In this document: positions 52,495-62,085 of the stretch, one piece after another
Layout of the letters: every line of letters starts with the position of its first letter
How positions within the stretch are numbered: position 1 is the stretch's first letter
Assembly (NCBI RefSeq): GCF_030440575.1
Contig: NZ_CP047189.1
Coordinates: forward strand, 496,001 to 560,000
Origin: Corynebacterium ciconiae DSM 44920
Lineage (GTDB): Bacteria > Actinomycetota > Actinomycetes > Mycobacteriales > Mycobacteriaceae
Direction: 5' to 3'
Length of the DNA: 64,000 nucleotides
Program-made: the position numbers and the translations under genes
The notes under the pieces: generated by a model
What the model was told of the DNA's origin: nothing
What the model saw: the letters and a program-made list of their open reading frames with translations, nothing else
Database searches by the model: none

Positions 52495-53823
52495 CTAGTG
52501 GTCGAAGCCGTAGAAGCGGGTGTTCACTGCGGGCTCGCCGCGGGAAAGCGCCAAGCCTTCCCAGGGGAGGGATTCGATTTCGCGTGCGAGATAGTCGCGG
52601 GACTGCTTCAGAGTGGGTAGGCCATCGACGATTGCGCCGCCGCGCATGAGCGGTTGTGTCAGCTCCACAAAACCCAAGCGCCCGGTCGGTGGGGTGTCGT
52701 GGTCGAAGGGGTAGACGATTTCTTCCACCGCAGTTCCGGTGGGGCGCAGGGTGCGCAGGGCGCGTTTGGTGCCCCCATGAGAGCGCTTATTGGACGAGCG
52801 CTTGGATACCGGGTGGCCGTCGACCTCCACGAGCTTGTACACCAAGCCCGCGGTGGGAGCACCGGATCCGGTGACCACTGAGGTGCCCACACCGAAAACA
52901 TCCACGGGGTCGCCGCGCAAACCTGCGATGGCAAACTCATCCAGATCGGACGAGACCACAATCTTGGTATCGGTGGCTCCTGCGGCATCCAATTGATCCC
53001 GCACCCGCCGAGTGAGCACGCCGAGATCGCCGGAGTCGATGCGCACGCCCCCCAGTTGGTTTCCGGCCACTGCCAGAGCTGTCTCGACACCCTTGGTGAT
53101 GTCGAAGGTATCGACCAGCAGGGTGGTGCCTACTCCTTGGGCGGCGATCTGGGAGCGGAAGGCCCGCTCCTCGTCAGGCTGACCATTGTCGTCCACGTGC
53201 AGCAGCGTCCACGCATGGGCGGCGGTGCCGGAGGCGGGCACGCCATAGCGGTGCGAGGCCTCCAGGTTGGAGGTGGCATAGAACCCAGCGAGATAGGCGG
53301 CGCGGGTGGCGGTAACGGCCGCGTATTCGTGGGTGCGGCGCGAGCCCATTTCCAGAATGGGTCGGCCGTCAGCGGCGGTGACCATACGCGCGGCAGCGGA
53401 GGCCACGGCGGAATCGGCGTTGAGAATAGAGAGGATTACCGTCTCTAGGATCACGCATTCGCCAAAGGTTCCGCGCACCGTAAGTACTGGGGAATAGGGA
53501 AAGTACAGCGAGCCTTCGAGATAGCCGTCAATATCGCCGGAGAAGCGGTAATTCCGCAGATAGTCGAGAGTTTCTTCACTGAGAAAATCGAGGCTGCTGA
53601 GTTGCGCCTCGGAGAACACAAAACTGGTGACGGCGTCGAGCACGCGTGCAGTACCGGCTACCACCCCGTAGCGGCGTTCGCTGGGCAGCCGCCGGGAAAA
53701 AACTTCAAATGTGCACTGCCGATCCACCGAGCCGTCCTTGATGGCGGCTTCCAGCATGGTCAATTCATACATGTCAGTGAGCAGCGCCGAGGACACACTC
53801 TTCAGGTTCTCGTGTTCTACCAT
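52495..53823 (-). CDS. pncB: Nicotinate phosphoribosyltransferase
   Basis: 442 residues. Start SSALLTDMYELTMLEAA, then TFEVFSRRLPSERRYGVVAG, GVRIDSGDLGVLTRRVRDQLD and SSDLDEFAI, all typical of NAPRTase. Turns nicotinate into nicotinate mononucleotide in NAD salvage. ATG 53823 is used since C. glutamicum PncB has a similar short stretch before SALLTD; ATG 53844 would add seven residues, and the open frame continues to 53910 without support. Divergent from clpS. Confidence 0.95.
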   Translation of the reverse strand: MVEHENLKSVSSALLTDMYELTMLEAAIKDGSVDRQCTFEVFSRRLPSERRYGVVAGTARVLDAVTSFVFSEAQLSSLDFLSEETLDYLRNYRFSGDIDGYLEGSLYFPYSPVLTVRGTFGECVILETVILSILNADSAVASAAARMVTAADGRPILEMGSRRTHEYAAVTATRAAYLAGFYATSNLEASHRYGVPASGTAAHAWTLLHVDDNGQPDEERAFRSQIAAQGVGTTLLVDTFDITKGVETALAVAGNQLGGVRIDSGDLGVLTRRVRDQLDAAGATDTKIVVSSDLDEFAIAGLRGDPVDVFGVGTSVVTGSGAPTAGLVYKLVEVDGHPVSKRSSNKRSHGGTKRALRTLRPTGTAVEEIVYPFDHDTPPTGRLGFVELTQPLMRGGAIVDGLPTLKQSRDYLAREIESLPWEGLALSRGEPAVNTRFYGFDH

Positions 53824-53856
53824 GTCTTCACCATACGCGTTCATGCAGCGCTTCTT

Positions 53857-53868
53857 GCTTATCGACGT
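53857..53868 (-). repeat. Dispersed motif variant, minus strand
   Basis: GCTTATCGACGT, one mismatch to the motif, in the pncB-clpS divergent gap. Confidence 0.55.
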
Positions 53869-53939
53869 CGACTTGCCGGCACCCACCGCCGAACTGCCTT
53901 GAGTAATCAACCCCTATCAACCCCCGAGGAACGTTCTTT

Positions 53940-54275
53940 ATGACTAACCTATGGAGTATGAATGCAATGAGTACCCCCTCGGCGCCGATGGCCACGCCCG
54001 AGCTCGACGAAGCACTCGAGGTCGATGTCACCACCAGCGAAAACCTGCCGTGGTTGTGCATTTGCTGGGATGATCCCGTGAACCTGATGAGCTACGTTTC
54101 CTACATCTTTCACACGGTCTTGGGATACGACAAGAAGCGTGCAAACGAGCTCATGATGCAGGTCCACACCGAAGGCAAGGCGGTCGTCTCCTCTGGTGAG
54201 CGCGACAAGGTAGAGGCTGATGTGAAAAAGCTGCACACCGCAGGCCTGTGGGCCACTATGCAGCAAGCCGGCTAA
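53940..54275 (+). CDS. clpS: ATP-dependent Clp protease adaptor ClpS
   Basis: 111 residues. Core ClpS domain starts about residue 32 (LPWLCICWDDPVNLMSYV; the N-degron pocket His/Asp region follows) with the helix HTVLGYDKKRANELMMQVH and GERDKVEADVKKLHTAGLWATM. Brings N-end-rule substrates to ClpAP/ClpCP. ATG 53940 has GAGGA nine bases upstream; ATG 53967 and 53979 are possible later starts. Followed by a DUF2017 gene as in mycobacteria. Confidence 0.95.
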   Translation: MTNLWSMNAMSTPSAPMATPELDEALEVDVTTSENLPWLCICWDDPVNLMSYVSYIFHTVLGYDKKRANELMMQVHTEGKAVVSSGERDKVEADVKKLHTAGLWATMQQAG

Positions 54276-54344
54276 GAGCCACTGACAGTACTGGGCCACA
54301 GAGACATAGTGTGAGCCCTAGTAGTAGAGAAAAAGAAAGCCAGA

Positions 54345-54884
54345 ATGGAAGCCTTCAAGCGCAAGAAGGGGCTGATGCGCAGCCCCAAATACACTGCCGT
54401 GTTTGAGCCACTCGAGCGCGAAGTATTGGGAAATCTCACCGCCACGGTATCGGAGGCGTTGATTCAACGCGCCCAGTCAGCTCCGAAAGATGAGCTCGAA
54501 GAACTTGTGGGAATGTCGAGCGGCCACAAAGAGGCGCCGAAGGATCCTGGTTTGGCCCGTCTCCTGCCCGATTTTGAACGGGAAGGCGATGAAGAATTCG
54601 AGGGGGACAATGCCCTGCTGCGTTCTCTGCACGAAAACGATATTTGCAAGGACAAACTGCGCAACCTGCAGGTCATTAACGGCGCCCTCGGACCCGATGG
54701 TGGCGTACATGTTGTGGTTGATGATGAAGACGTGCATGCGTGGCTGTCGGGGTTGAATGATCTTCGCCTTTACATCGCATCCTCCGAAATGAGTAACCAC
54801 GAAGGCGCGGAAGAAGAGCGCGATCAGCTGGTGGAATGGCTTGGTTACGTGCAGGATTCCCTGTTGCACGCCTATATGAGCTAG
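54345..54884 (+). CDS. DUF2017 family protein
   Basis: 179 residues, largely helical, with a basic N-terminus (MEAFKRKKGLMR) and acidic middle. A family of actinobacteria always found beside clpS; function unknown, but the fixed position suggests a role with ClpS or Clp proteases. Starts at ATG 54345, 69 bases after clpS, on the same strand. Confidence 0.88.
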   Translation: MEAFKRKKGLMRSPKYTAVFEPLEREVLGNLTATVSEALIQRAQSAPKDELEELVGMSSGHKEAPKDPGLARLLPDFEREGDEEFEGDNALLRSLHENDICKDKLRNLQVINGALGPDGGVHVVVDDEDVHAWLSGLNDLRLYIASSEMSNHEGAEEERDQLVEWLGYVQDSLLHAYMS

Positions 54885-54937
54885 CTCCGCCTTTTCCAAA
54901 GACGGCTGTGGGCTCAGCTCAGCGGGGTCTAGAGGTG

Positions 54938-54949
54938 GCGTCGATAAGC
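54938..54949 (+). repeat. Dispersed motif GCGTCGATAAGC, copy 7
   Basis: Exact extended copy (AGAGGTGGCGTCGATAAGCA) in the 134-base gap between the DUF2017 and rhomboid genes, where mycobacteria carry extra genes (mec-cysO-cysM). Confidence 0.8.
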
Positions 54950-55018
54950 ATGTAACGGGTGTAAGCGGCGTGCGTACAATCGGCTACACCACCGAGTCCT
55001 AGAAAGAGTCACCTTCAC

Positions 55019-55729
55019 ATGTCTCATGGCTATTCCCGCTATTCCCATCAGCCTGCCTATGGCGGCAGCGAGCACCCAGGTCCGGCCTATAGCCCTGCAC
55101 CGCGGAAGATGAGCCGAACCCCGCAGCGCCAGTCGCGGGGCGGTTTCGGTACCGGTGTGCGCATCGCTATCGGTTATGTGGTGGTGCTCTGGGTCGTGTT
55201 TTTTGTGCAGCAGACCGGTGCGCTGAATCTCTCGTGGTTCGGTATTCATCCGCGGGATACCTCCACGCTGTGGCATGTGCTGACATGGTCGTTTTTGCAC
55301 GCCAATATGGATCATCTCATCGGCAACACAGTGACAGGCGCACTTTTTGCTTTTCTTGTCGGCGTCACCGGCAAACGCACCTTTTGGGAAGTGACCATCA
55401 TCGCAGCCATCACGGGCGGACTGGCAGCGTGGTTTCTGGGCTATCCCGGCACGAACCACATCGGTGCCTCGGGGGTGATCTACGGCTGGCTGAGTTATCT
55501 CATCGTTCGAGGAGTGTTTAATCGCTCGCTTCGGCAGATCATTCTCGGCGTCGTCCTCGCTTTTACTTACTCGGGCTTTGTCTGGGGTGTGATTCCCACC
55601 GAGGCGGCGGTGTCCTGGCAGGGCCACCTCGGCGGGGCGCTCGGCGGGATCGTCGCCGGCGCCGTGATTACCTCAGATGACCCGGTGAGAAAGATCAGCT
55701 CGCGGCCACAATCTCCTTACGGCTACTAG
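55019..55729 (+). CDS. Rhomboid-family intramembrane serine protease
   Basis: 236 residues: a Pro/Gln-rich cytoplasmic start of about 45 residues, then six membrane helices. Active site intact: HANMDHLIGN (structural His/Asn of helix 2), catalytic Ser in GASGVIYG (about 160) and His in WQGHLGGALGG (about 204). Cuts membrane proteins within the bilayer; substrate unknown. In mycobacteria the homologue (Rv1337) also precedes murI. Confidence 0.92.
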   Translation: MSHGYSRYSHQPAYGGSEHPGPAYSPAPRKMSRTPQRQSRGGFGTGVRIAIGYVVVLWVVFFVQQTGALNLSWFGIHPRDTSTLWHVLTWSFLHANMDHLIGNTVTGALFAFLVGVTGKRTFWEVTIIAAITGGLAAWFLGYPGTNHIGASGVIYGWLSYLIVRGVFNRSLRQIILGVVLAFTYSGFVWGVIPTEAAVSWQGHLGGALGGIVAGAVITSDDPVRKISSRPQSPYGY

Positions 55730-55889
55730 TAGGCGAGACACCGCATAGGGCGCCCACCTGCGCCCCGTGCAGGCTGTACGCAGCTGCGGACTTGGGTGGT
55801 GGCTGCCTGCTGCTAGTGTTCGCGCGCCCGCCCCACTAGGCTTGCGTGCTGTGGATACCAGCGAGGACAAAGACAGCACAGGGCAGCTA

Positions 55890-56762
55890 ATGGTGGATAA
55901 TCCGTGGAATTTCCGCACGGTGGTTGATGAGTTCGGGCACGAGCGCGTACTCGCGGATCAGCCGAGTAATAACGCCCCGATCGGTATCTTCGATTCAGGC
56001 CTCGGCGGGCTCACCGTGGCGCGGTCGATCGTGGACCAGCTGCCTCATGAGTCCATTATCTACATTGGTGATACCGCACACGCCCCCTATGGGCCGCAGC
56101 CTTTGTCCAAGGTGAGAGACCACTCGCAGCGCATCGCCGATGAGCTTGTGCGCCGTGGCTGCAAAATGATCGTCATTGCCTGCAATACAGCGACCTCAGC
56201 CTTCGTGCGGGATGCGCGCGAGCGCTACAACATTCCCGTGGTGGGCGTGATCCTGCCTGCGGTGCGACGTGCTGTATCCACCACGCGCAATAACAAAATC
56301 GGCGTCATCGGCACCCAAGGAACGATCACCTCGGGCGCCTATCAAGAGTTTTTCGCCGCCTCACCACAGGTTGAGGTAACGGCCACTCCCTGCCCCCAGT
56401 TTGTGAACTTTGTGGAACGCGGAATCACCTCAGGGCGCCAGATCCTAGGCGTGGCCGAGGGGTATTTGGCGCCGCTGCAGGCGGCCGGCGTGGACACGCT
56501 CGTTCTCGGCTGCACGCACTATCCTCTGCTCTCTGGTGTGATCCAGCTGGCCATGGGCGATGATGTCACCCTCGTTTCCAGCGCGGAGGAAACCGCGAAG
56601 GATGTGTTGCGGGTGCTCAGCCAGACCGACCAGCTCGCCGATCCGGACCACACGGCGCAGCGCTCCTTCGAATCCACCGGCGATCCCGCTATCTTTGCCA
56701 CGCTGTCACAGCGATTCCTCGGCCCTCATGTGACTGAGGTCCAACACGCGCAGGGCTTGTAA
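55890..56762 (+). CDS. murI: Glutamate racemase
   Basis: 290 residues from ATG 55890. Two catalytic Cys in ACNTATSA and LGCTHYPLL, start motif [13 protein letters not shown] and [10 protein letters not shown]. Makes D-glutamate for peptidoglycan. The open frame is longer (to 55767); a GTG at 55851 is a further possible start. The extra ~25 residues before IGIFDSG ([17 protein letters not shown]) are unusual and partly acidic. Confidence 0.95.
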   Translation: MVDNPWNFRTVVDEFGHERVLADQPSNNAPIGIFDSGLGGLTVARSIVDQLPHESIIYIGDTAHAPYGPQPLSKVRDHSQRIADELVRRGCKMIVIACNTATSAFVRDARERYNIPVVGVILPAVRRAVSTTRNNKIGVIGTQGTITSGAYQEFFAASPQVEVTATPCPQFVNFVERGITSGRQILGVAEGYLAPLQAAGVDTLVLGCTHYPLLSGVIQLAMGDDVTLVSSAEETAKDVLRVLSQTDQLADPDHTAQRSFESTGDPAIFATLSQRFLGPHVTEVQHAQGL

Positions 56763-56823
56763 CTTTTCAGACACCGCCGCGGCTTTTTCCACATGACCGC
56801 GGCTTTAGTGGCAGAGTGATGGT

Positions 56824-57591
56824 ATGAAGTTGACCATCATTGGATGCACCGGCAGCATGGGCGGCCCCGAGGGGCCGGCGTCGGGATATCTCCTTCAGGG
56901 CGAACGCGGGCAGTCCATCATCATGGACATCGGCCCCGGGGTGCTGGCACAGCTGATGCAGATGATCAACCCCTCAGAGGCGCATGTGGTGTTTTCTCAC
57001 CTCCACGCGGACCATTGCCTCGATTTCCCCTCTCTGCTGGTGTGGCGCCGTTTCCACCCCGAAATGGCAGCCCAGGGGCGCAACCTGTGCTTCGGGCCGA
57101 GTGATACCGAGCTGCGGCTGGGGCGCATCTCGGCGGATGTCACCGATGGGGTGGATGACATGTCCGATACCTTCGCGTATTCCACTTGGACGCTGGGCCA
57201 GGCGGAGCACCTCGAGGGCATTTCTATCACCCCCTATCGAGCTATCCATCCGATCGAGGCCTATAGCCTGCGTATCGAGGAAGAAGCCACGGGAACAGTG
57301 TTCGCCTACTCCGGCGATACCAGCCCCACTGAATCCACCCGTGAGTGCGCCCGCGGGGCGGACGTGTTTCTGTGCGAGGCCACCTGGGGGTATTCCTCGG
57401 ACGATAAGCCGGAGGGGTTGCATCTGTCTGGCCGTGAGGCTGGGCGTATCGCGCGCGAGGCAGGGGTGGGCACACTGGTGCTCATTCACATTCCGCCGTG
57501 GGGCGATGCGGACGGGGCGGTGCGTGCCGCGGCCGAAGAATTCTCTGGGCCCATCGTGGTGGGTGCCCCTGGGCAGGTGTACACCGGCTAG
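56824..57591 (+). CDS. MBL-fold phosphodiesterase (Rv1339-like)
   Basis: 255 residues of the metallo-beta-lactamase fold: SHLHADHCLDF (His-x-His-x-Asp-His), Asp in SGDTSPTES and terminal His in LVLIHIPPW. The M. tuberculosis homologue, in the same place between murI and rph, has been reported as an atypical class II cyclic-nucleotide phosphodiesterase. Cytoplasmic; ATG 56824 with no clear ribosome site. The gap before it contains a direct repeat CCGCGGCTTT. Confidence 0.87.
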   Translation: MKLTIIGCTGSMGGPEGPASGYLLQGERGQSIIMDIGPGVLAQLMQMINPSEAHVVFSHLHADHCLDFPSLLVWRRFHPEMAAQGRNLCFGPSDTELRLGRISADVTDGVDDMSDTFAYSTWTLGQAEHLEGISITPYRAIHPIEAYSLRIEEEATGTVFAYSGDTSPTESTRECARGADVFLCEATWGYSSDDKPEGLHLSGREAGRIAREAGVGTLVLIHIPPWGDADGAVRAAAEEFSGPIVVGAPGQVYTG

Positions 57592-57628
57592 GCCCCTAGC
57601 ACCTAGGGAGTGAACATGGGCTGCGGTG

Positions 57629-57634
57629 TACCCT
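57629..57634 (+). promoter_or_regulatory. -10 hexamer of rph, leaderless type
   Basis: TACCCT followed by 7 bases and the ATG of rph. Confidence 0.4.
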
Positions 57635-57641
57635 GAAGCCC

Positions 57642-58373
57642 ATGACTACTAGCTTTCAGCGCGCAGATGGGCGCGCTCTCGATGAGATGCGTCCGGTCCG
57701 AATCACCCGTGGTTTCACCACCAACCCCGCTGGCAGTGTGCTGGTGGAGTTTGGCAACACTCGCGTGATGTGCACCGCTTCGATCGAGGAGTCGGTGCCG
57801 CGTTTCAAGCGGGATTCCGGCGAGGGCTGGCTCACCGCGGAGTACTCCATGCTGCCCGCTGCCACACATGAGCGGATGCCGCGTGAATCCATGCGCGGCA
57901 AGGTCAAGGGCCGCACGCACGAGATTTCTCGCCTAGTGGGGCGTTCCTTGCGCGCGGCTGTGGATTTGTCGCAGCTCGGAGAAAACACCATTTCCATTGA
58001 CTGCGATGTCCTCCAAGCCGATGGCGGTACCCGCACCGCTGCGATCACAGGCGCCTATGTGGCGCTTGCCGACGCCATCTCGGTGCTTCGTGAGCGGGGA
58101 GTGCTCAGCGGCGATCCCCTGCTGCCGCCAGTCGCGGCGGTGTCGGTGGGGATCATCGACGGCCACGTCTGCCTCGATCTTCCCTACGAGGAGGACTCCC
58201 GCGCCGATGTGGATATGAACGTGATCATGACCGACTCTGGCGAATTTGTGGAAATCCAAGGAACCGGCGAGCACAACACCTTCAGCCGCGCGGAAGTCAC
58301 CGCTATTTTGGATATGGCAGAAAAGGGCTGCCGCGAGTTGATCGACGCCCAGAAGCAGGCCCTCAAGGCCTAG
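57642..58373 (+). CDS. rph: Ribonuclease PH
   Basis: 243 residues. [43 protein letters not shown] and the [20 protein letters not shown] segment (here [17 protein letters not shown]) identify RNase PH, a phosphate-using 3'-5' exonuclease that trims tRNA ends. Ends 27 bases before rdgB. Confidence 0.97.
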   Translation: MTTSFQRADGRALDEMRPVRITRGFTTNPAGSVLVEFGNTRVMCTASIEESVPRFKRDSGEGWLTAEYSMLPAATHERMPRESMRGKVKGRTHEISRLVGRSLRAAVDLSQLGENTISIDCDVLQADGGTRTAAITGAYVALADAISVLRERGVLSGDPLLPPVAAVSVGIIDGHVCLDLPYEEDSRADVDMNVIMTDSGEFVEIQGTGEHNTFSRAEVTAILDMAEKGCRELIDAQKQALKA

Positions 58374-58400
58374 CGAAGTTGGATTAAGGGGACTGATGCG

Positions 58401-59087
58401 ATGCTGCTGCATGTAGCTACTCACAACACCAAGAAACTCGCCGAGCTACGCCGCGTGCTCGATGCCGCAGGTATCGATAACTGCGAGCTCGTTACTACGG
58501 AAGATCTCCTCGGCTACGAGGAGCCAGTAGAAGATGGTCGCACCTTCGCCGATAATGCGCTCATCAAGGCCCGCGCCGGGGCGAAAGCCACCGGCGAGGT
58601 GACTCTCGCCGACGACTCCGGCCTGTGTGTGAAGGAAATGAACGGCATGCCGGGCGTGCTCTCTGCCCGGTGGTCCGGCGAGGGAGACGATGACGCCAAC
58701 AATGAGCTGCTATTGAAGCAGATGAAGGATGTGCCCCTGGGCCGGCGCGACGCCAGCTTCGTGTCGGTATGCGCCATCGTTACCCCAGACGGCGAAGAGT
58801 TCATCGAAAAAGGCGAGTGGGTTGGTCGTTTGCTGCGCAATCCCGTGGGCGAGAATGGTTTCGGCTACGATCCGTTGTTCGTTCCGGCCGAGGAGGATGA
58901 GCGGGTGGAGGGTACCGATGAGCGCCCCCGCAGCTCTGCGGAACTCAGCGCCGAGGAAAAGGATGCGCTGTCGCACCGAGGCAAGGCCCTGGAGGCCCTT
59001 GTGCCCGCTATCTCCTCACTGGTGACGCAGTGGGAGGCCCGCACCGCCGAGCAGTCCGAGGAAGACGAAGAGTCCTCGTCGAGCTAG
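58401..59087 (+). CDS. rdgB: XTP/dITP diphosphatase
   Basis: 228 residues of the Ham1/RdgB family that removes ITP and XTP from the nucleotide pool. VATHNTKKLAELRRVL, FADNALIKARAGAKATG, ADDSGLCV and FGYDPLFVP are in place. The C-terminus extends past the usual end with an acidic/Ser tail (EEDEESSSS). In an operon-like order with rph, as in mycobacteria. Confidence 0.96.
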   Translation: MLLHVATHNTKKLAELRRVLDAAGIDNCELVTTEDLLGYEEPVEDGRTFADNALIKARAGAKATGEVTLADDSGLCVKEMNGMPGVLSARWSGEGDDDANNELLLKQMKDVPLGRRDASFVSVCAIVTPDGEEFIEKGEWVGRLLRNPVGENGFGYDPLFVPAEEDERVEGTDERPRSSAELSAEEKDALSHRGKALEALVPAISSLVTQWEARTAEQSEEDEESSSS

Positions 59088-59117
59088 GCGCGTAGCCTTC
59101 GCGAGATCCCAGAGATA

Positions 59118-59164
59118 GCAGCACCGCCGAGTCCGATCGCAGTGATCAGGCTCGGCGGTGCTGC
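59118..59164. terminator. Bidirectional terminator between rdgB and the DUF3817 gene
   Basis: Perfect 14-base inverted repeat GCAGCACCGCCGAG/CTCGGCGGTGCTGC with a 19-base loop, between two convergent genes. Confidence 0.75.
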
Positions 59165-59184
59165 CGTGGTCGGGGGTGGGGTGG

Positions 59185-59196
59185 GCGTCGATAAGC
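59185..59196 (+). repeat. Dispersed motif GCGTCGATAAGC, copy 8
   Basis: Exact copy (GGTGGGCGTCGATAAGCG form) between the terminator and the end of the DUF3817 gene. Confidence 0.8.
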
Positions 59197-59204
59197 GGCC
59201 CGGC

Positions 59205-59564
59205 TTAGAGCTGGAAGGCGGCGGTGACTTCCTTGCGGCGGCGGGCCTCGGCCACGAAGGACAGGAAGGGGATGGTGCCGGCGAGCGCGGTGAGGATCCA
59301 GCGGATGGGCTCCCACCGAGCTTTCACACCGAGGTTCAGGGTCGCGATGAGATAGAGCATGTAGAACAGGCCGTGCAGCTGGCCAATGATGCGGGTCCAC
59401 TCCGGCATGTCGATGCCCACCACATACTCGAGAATCATGCGGGTGGTGAGGATGATTAGCCACACACCGGTGACCCACGCCGCGATGGAGAATAGTTTCA
59501 GCGCGTTACGTACGCGCTCCTGCCGTTGTGGGGTGGGGGTTAGGCGTTGAGAAGAAGACGTCAT
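59205..59564 (-). CDS. DUF3817 integral membrane protein
   Basis: 119 residues, three membrane spans. ALKLFSIAAWVTGVWLIILT and IIGQLHGLFYMLYLIATL are characteristic of this actinobacterial family (Rv1342c-like). Function unknown. The next gene on the strand ends 6 bases away. Confidence 0.88.
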   Translation of the reverse strand: MTSSSQRLTPTPQRQERVRNALKLFSIAAWVTGVWLIILTTRMILEYVVGIDMPEWTRIIGQLHGLFYMLYLIATLNLGVKARWEPIRWILTALAGTIPFLSFVAEARRRKEVTAAFQL

Positions 59565-59570
59565 GTTTAT

Positions 59571-59996
59571 CTAGGAACTTTCGTTGGTTTCGGCGGAGGG
59601 GGAACGAGGGGAGCGACGCTGCTCATTGAGCGAGTTGAAGGTGTCTACATCCACACTGGGGCGGCGGGGCAGAAAATTCTCATCGATCTCAGTCATTTCT
59701 CCGCGCTCAGCAATACGACGATCCACGGGGGAGACATCCTCGCCATCGTCAAGCATCTCATTTTCGTACTTGAGATAACTCCGGTAGGCGTAGACAATAA
59801 AGGCCCCAAAAAACGGCCACTGCAGCGCATAGCCCAAGTTTTGGAAGGTACCCGATCCCGACTGGAATCGCGTCCACTGCCAATAGGCCAAGCCGAGCGT
59901 GGCAGCCACCGCGAGGGCGACAAATACAATCATCCCGACCGACGCGCGCTTGCGAGGACGCGGCGAAGAGGACGGCTCACCCTGATTAGTACTCAC
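59571..59996 (-). CDS. Small membrane protein (Rv1343c/LprD position)
   Basis: 141 residues: a basic Ser/Pro-rich start, two membrane spans (about 22-40 and 60-76) and a charged cytoplasmic tail. No lipobox is seen, although the mycobacterial gene in this place is called lprD. Starts at ATG 59996, forms a pair with the DUF3817 gene. Function unknown. Confidence 0.8.
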   Translation of the reverse strand: MSTNQGEPSSSPRPRKRASVGMIVFVALAVAATLGLAYWQWTRFQSGSGTFQNLGYALQWPFFGAFIVYAYRSYLKYENEMLDDGEDVSPVDRRIAERGEMTEIDENFLPRRPSVDVDTFNSLNEQRRSPRSPSAETNESS

Positions 59997-60018
59997 AACC
60001 GTCTACGATACCCAACAC

Positions 60019-60030
60019 GCTTATCGACGC
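60019..60030 (-). repeat. Dispersed motif GCGTCGATAAGC, copy 9
   Basis: Exact minus-strand copy just upstream of the membrane protein gene, between it and tRNA-Leu. Confidence 0.75.
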
Positions 60031-60150
60031 CGCGCTCCGGGCCACGCCCAGTGGCCGGTAAGCAGAGGAGAAAACCCCGCGTCAACAGTGCTGTTGGCGA
60101 TCGGCATAGCCGCTGGATACAATACCCGCAGCACCTTCAAGACGGTGCGG

Positions 60151-60235
<85 letters not shown>

Positions 60236-60238
60236 CTA

Positions 60239-60268
60239 CCCACCTACCACGGTAGGTGGGTTTCTTCT
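60239..60268 (+). terminator. Terminator of tRNA-Leu
   Basis: Perfect 10-base stem CCCACCTACC/GGTAGGTGGG with two-base loop, followed by TTTCTTCTT. Confidence 0.85.
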
Positions 60269-60468
60269 TGTATCGGCACTGGTAGAGCACCTGAAAGGGG
60301 CGCCTAGTCTGGGCTCGGCCGAGCTTGGCCGCGTTTCGTACATCGGTGGCAACGGGATGTGCGGCCTGGCTGCGTGGAGCCCACCTGGCAAGTCGATCAT
60401 CGAGCAGCAATAGCTGAGACCCGCATCGGCTGCGATAGTAGTGAGCCGTGAATGCCCCAAGTGCGCGG

Positions 60469-60500
60469 ATGCGCCCACCTGCGTCGGCAGGTGGGCGCAT
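60469..60500. terminator. Hairpin downstream of the aldehyde dehydrogenase
   Basis: Perfect 12-base inverted repeat ATGCGCCCACCT/AGGTGGGCGCAT with short loop, 31 bases past the end of the minus-strand gene, on whose strand it would terminate. The preceding gap (60236-60468) shows nothing else. Confidence 0.65.
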
Positions 60501-60530
60501 CTAGGGCTTAGGCGCTTGAGCGTTCAGGTG

Positions 60531-61937
60531 TTACAGAGCGGGGGACAGGCCCGCATCGCTTTGGTCGCTGACGCGGTAGAGGTGCTCGTTCACGAACTCG
60601 CCCACACCCCAGCGGGCCAGCTCGCGGCCGTAGCCAGAGCGATTGATTCCACCGAAGGGCAGATTGGCAGCGGTTACGGAGGCTTCGTTGACGAAGGTCA
60701 TGCCATCCTCGAGTTGCTGGGCCACAGCGTAGGCCTGCTTCAGGTCCGTGCCCCATACCGAGGAGGACAGGCCGTAGTCCGAATTATTTGCCAAAGCAAT
60801 GGCCTCCTCGACATCCTTCACCTTGTACACGATGGCGACAGGGCCGAAGATCTCGTTGCAGCCGACCTCGGCGCAGGGGTCCACATCGGTGAGCAAGGTG
60901 GGCTCCATGTACGCGCCCTCGCGGTCGATGGCGGTGCCGCCGACGCGAATCGTCGCGGTGCCCTCCTTGGCGGCCTGTTCGAGGCGCTCGACAATCTCGT
61001 CGCGGGCCCCAATAGAGGACAGCGGACCGATGTCAGCATTCTCGTCATCGTAGGAGCCCACGGACAGTGCGCTGATCTTCTGCTCCAAGAACTCGACAGT
61101 GCGATCGTAAAAGTCGTCCATCACGATCAGACGCTTCGGTGCGTTGCAGGCCTGGCCGGTGTTATACATACGGATCTTGAGGAACTGCTCCAGCACCCAC
61201 TCCAAGTTCTCATCGTCGAGCACGATGAAGGGGTCGTTGCCGCCCAGCTCAAGCACGGACTTCTTGTAGTGTTTGCCAGCGGTCTGTGCCACTGCAGCGC
61301 CGGCGGCCTCGGAACCTGTGAGGGATACGCCCTTGATGCGCTTGTCTGCCACGAAGGCGTCCATCTGCGATCCGGAAGCATAAATGTTGATGAAGGCATC
61401 CTTCGGCAAGCCTGCCTCTTCCAGCAGATCTTGGCAGGCCTGGGAGGAGAGTGGGCAAATGGATGCGTGCTTCAGCACGATGGTGTTGCCCAGCAGCAGG
61501 TTCGGGGCGGCGAAACGAGCTACCTGGTAATAGGGGAAATTCCACGGCATGACACCCAGCAGTGGGCCGAGTGGCTCCTTCTTCACCACGGTCTGCTGGG
61601 CGCCCGAGGCGGGTAGGTATTCATCGGCAAGCAATTCGTGGGCGTGCTCGGCGTACCAGCGGTAGATATCAGCCACGATCTGAATCTCTGCCTTGGCCCA
61701 GCGGGTCAGCTTGCCCATTTCCCGACCGATATAATCGGCCAGCTCGTCCGCGCGCTCTTCGTAGAGATCAGCGGTAGCGTTCAGTACCGCTACTCGTTCC
61801 TCGATCGAGCTTGTACGCCAGGAGGCGTAGGCGGCAGTGGAGCGATCGAGAATGTCGTCGCGGTCGGAATCGTTGATGCGGTCGAACTCCTTCTCGGAGC
61901 GGCCGGTGTTCGGATTGTCCAATGCAAATGTGCTCAT
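60531..61937 (-). CDS. gabD: NAD(P)-dependent aldehyde dehydrogenase, succinate-semialdehyde type
   Basis: 468 residues from ATG 61937. PWNFPYYQVARFAAPNLLLGN, the Glu motif LELGGNDPF and the nucleophile GQACNAPKR (Cys near 266), then EIFGPVAIVYKV and FGGINRSGYGREL. This arrangement is typical of SSADH-type enzymes (GabD2 in actinobacteria), oxidising succinate semialdehyde to succinate; other aliphatic aldehydes are possible. Monocistronic, with a hairpin after it. Confidence 0.88.
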   Translation of the reverse strand: MSTFALDNPNTGRSEKEFDRINDSDRDDILDRSTAAYASWRTSSIEERVAVLNATADLYEERADELADYIGREMGKLTRWAKAEIQIVADIYRWYAEHAHELLADEYLPASGAQQTVVKKEPLGPLLGVMPWNFPYYQVARFAAPNLLLGNTIVLKHASICPLSSQACQDLLEEAGLPKDAFINIYASGSQMDAFVADKRIKGVSLTGSEAAGAAVAQTAGKHYKKSVLELGGNDPFIVLDDENLEWVLEQFLKIRMYNTGQACNAPKRLIVMDDFYDRTVEFLEQKISALSVGSYDDENADIGPLSSIGARDEIVERLEQAAKEGTATIRVGGTAIDREGAYMEPTLLTDVDPCAEVGCNEIFGPVAIVYKVKDVEEAIALANNSDYGLSSSVWGTDLKQAYAVAQQLEDGMTFVNEASVTAANLPFGGINRSGYGRELARWGVGEFVNEHLYRVSDQSDAGLSPAL

Positions 61938-62085
61938 GTGGCCCTGTATAGTCCCGTCCGCCCACGGGCTGCAAAGGTCTTCGCACACAACCATGGCAGA
62001 AGGCCTATTCCGTGGGATATATCACCAGCCACTGGCCCCGATCAGGGTGGAGGGGGCGTGCACCGTGAGGGGCTCTGAGCGGGGC

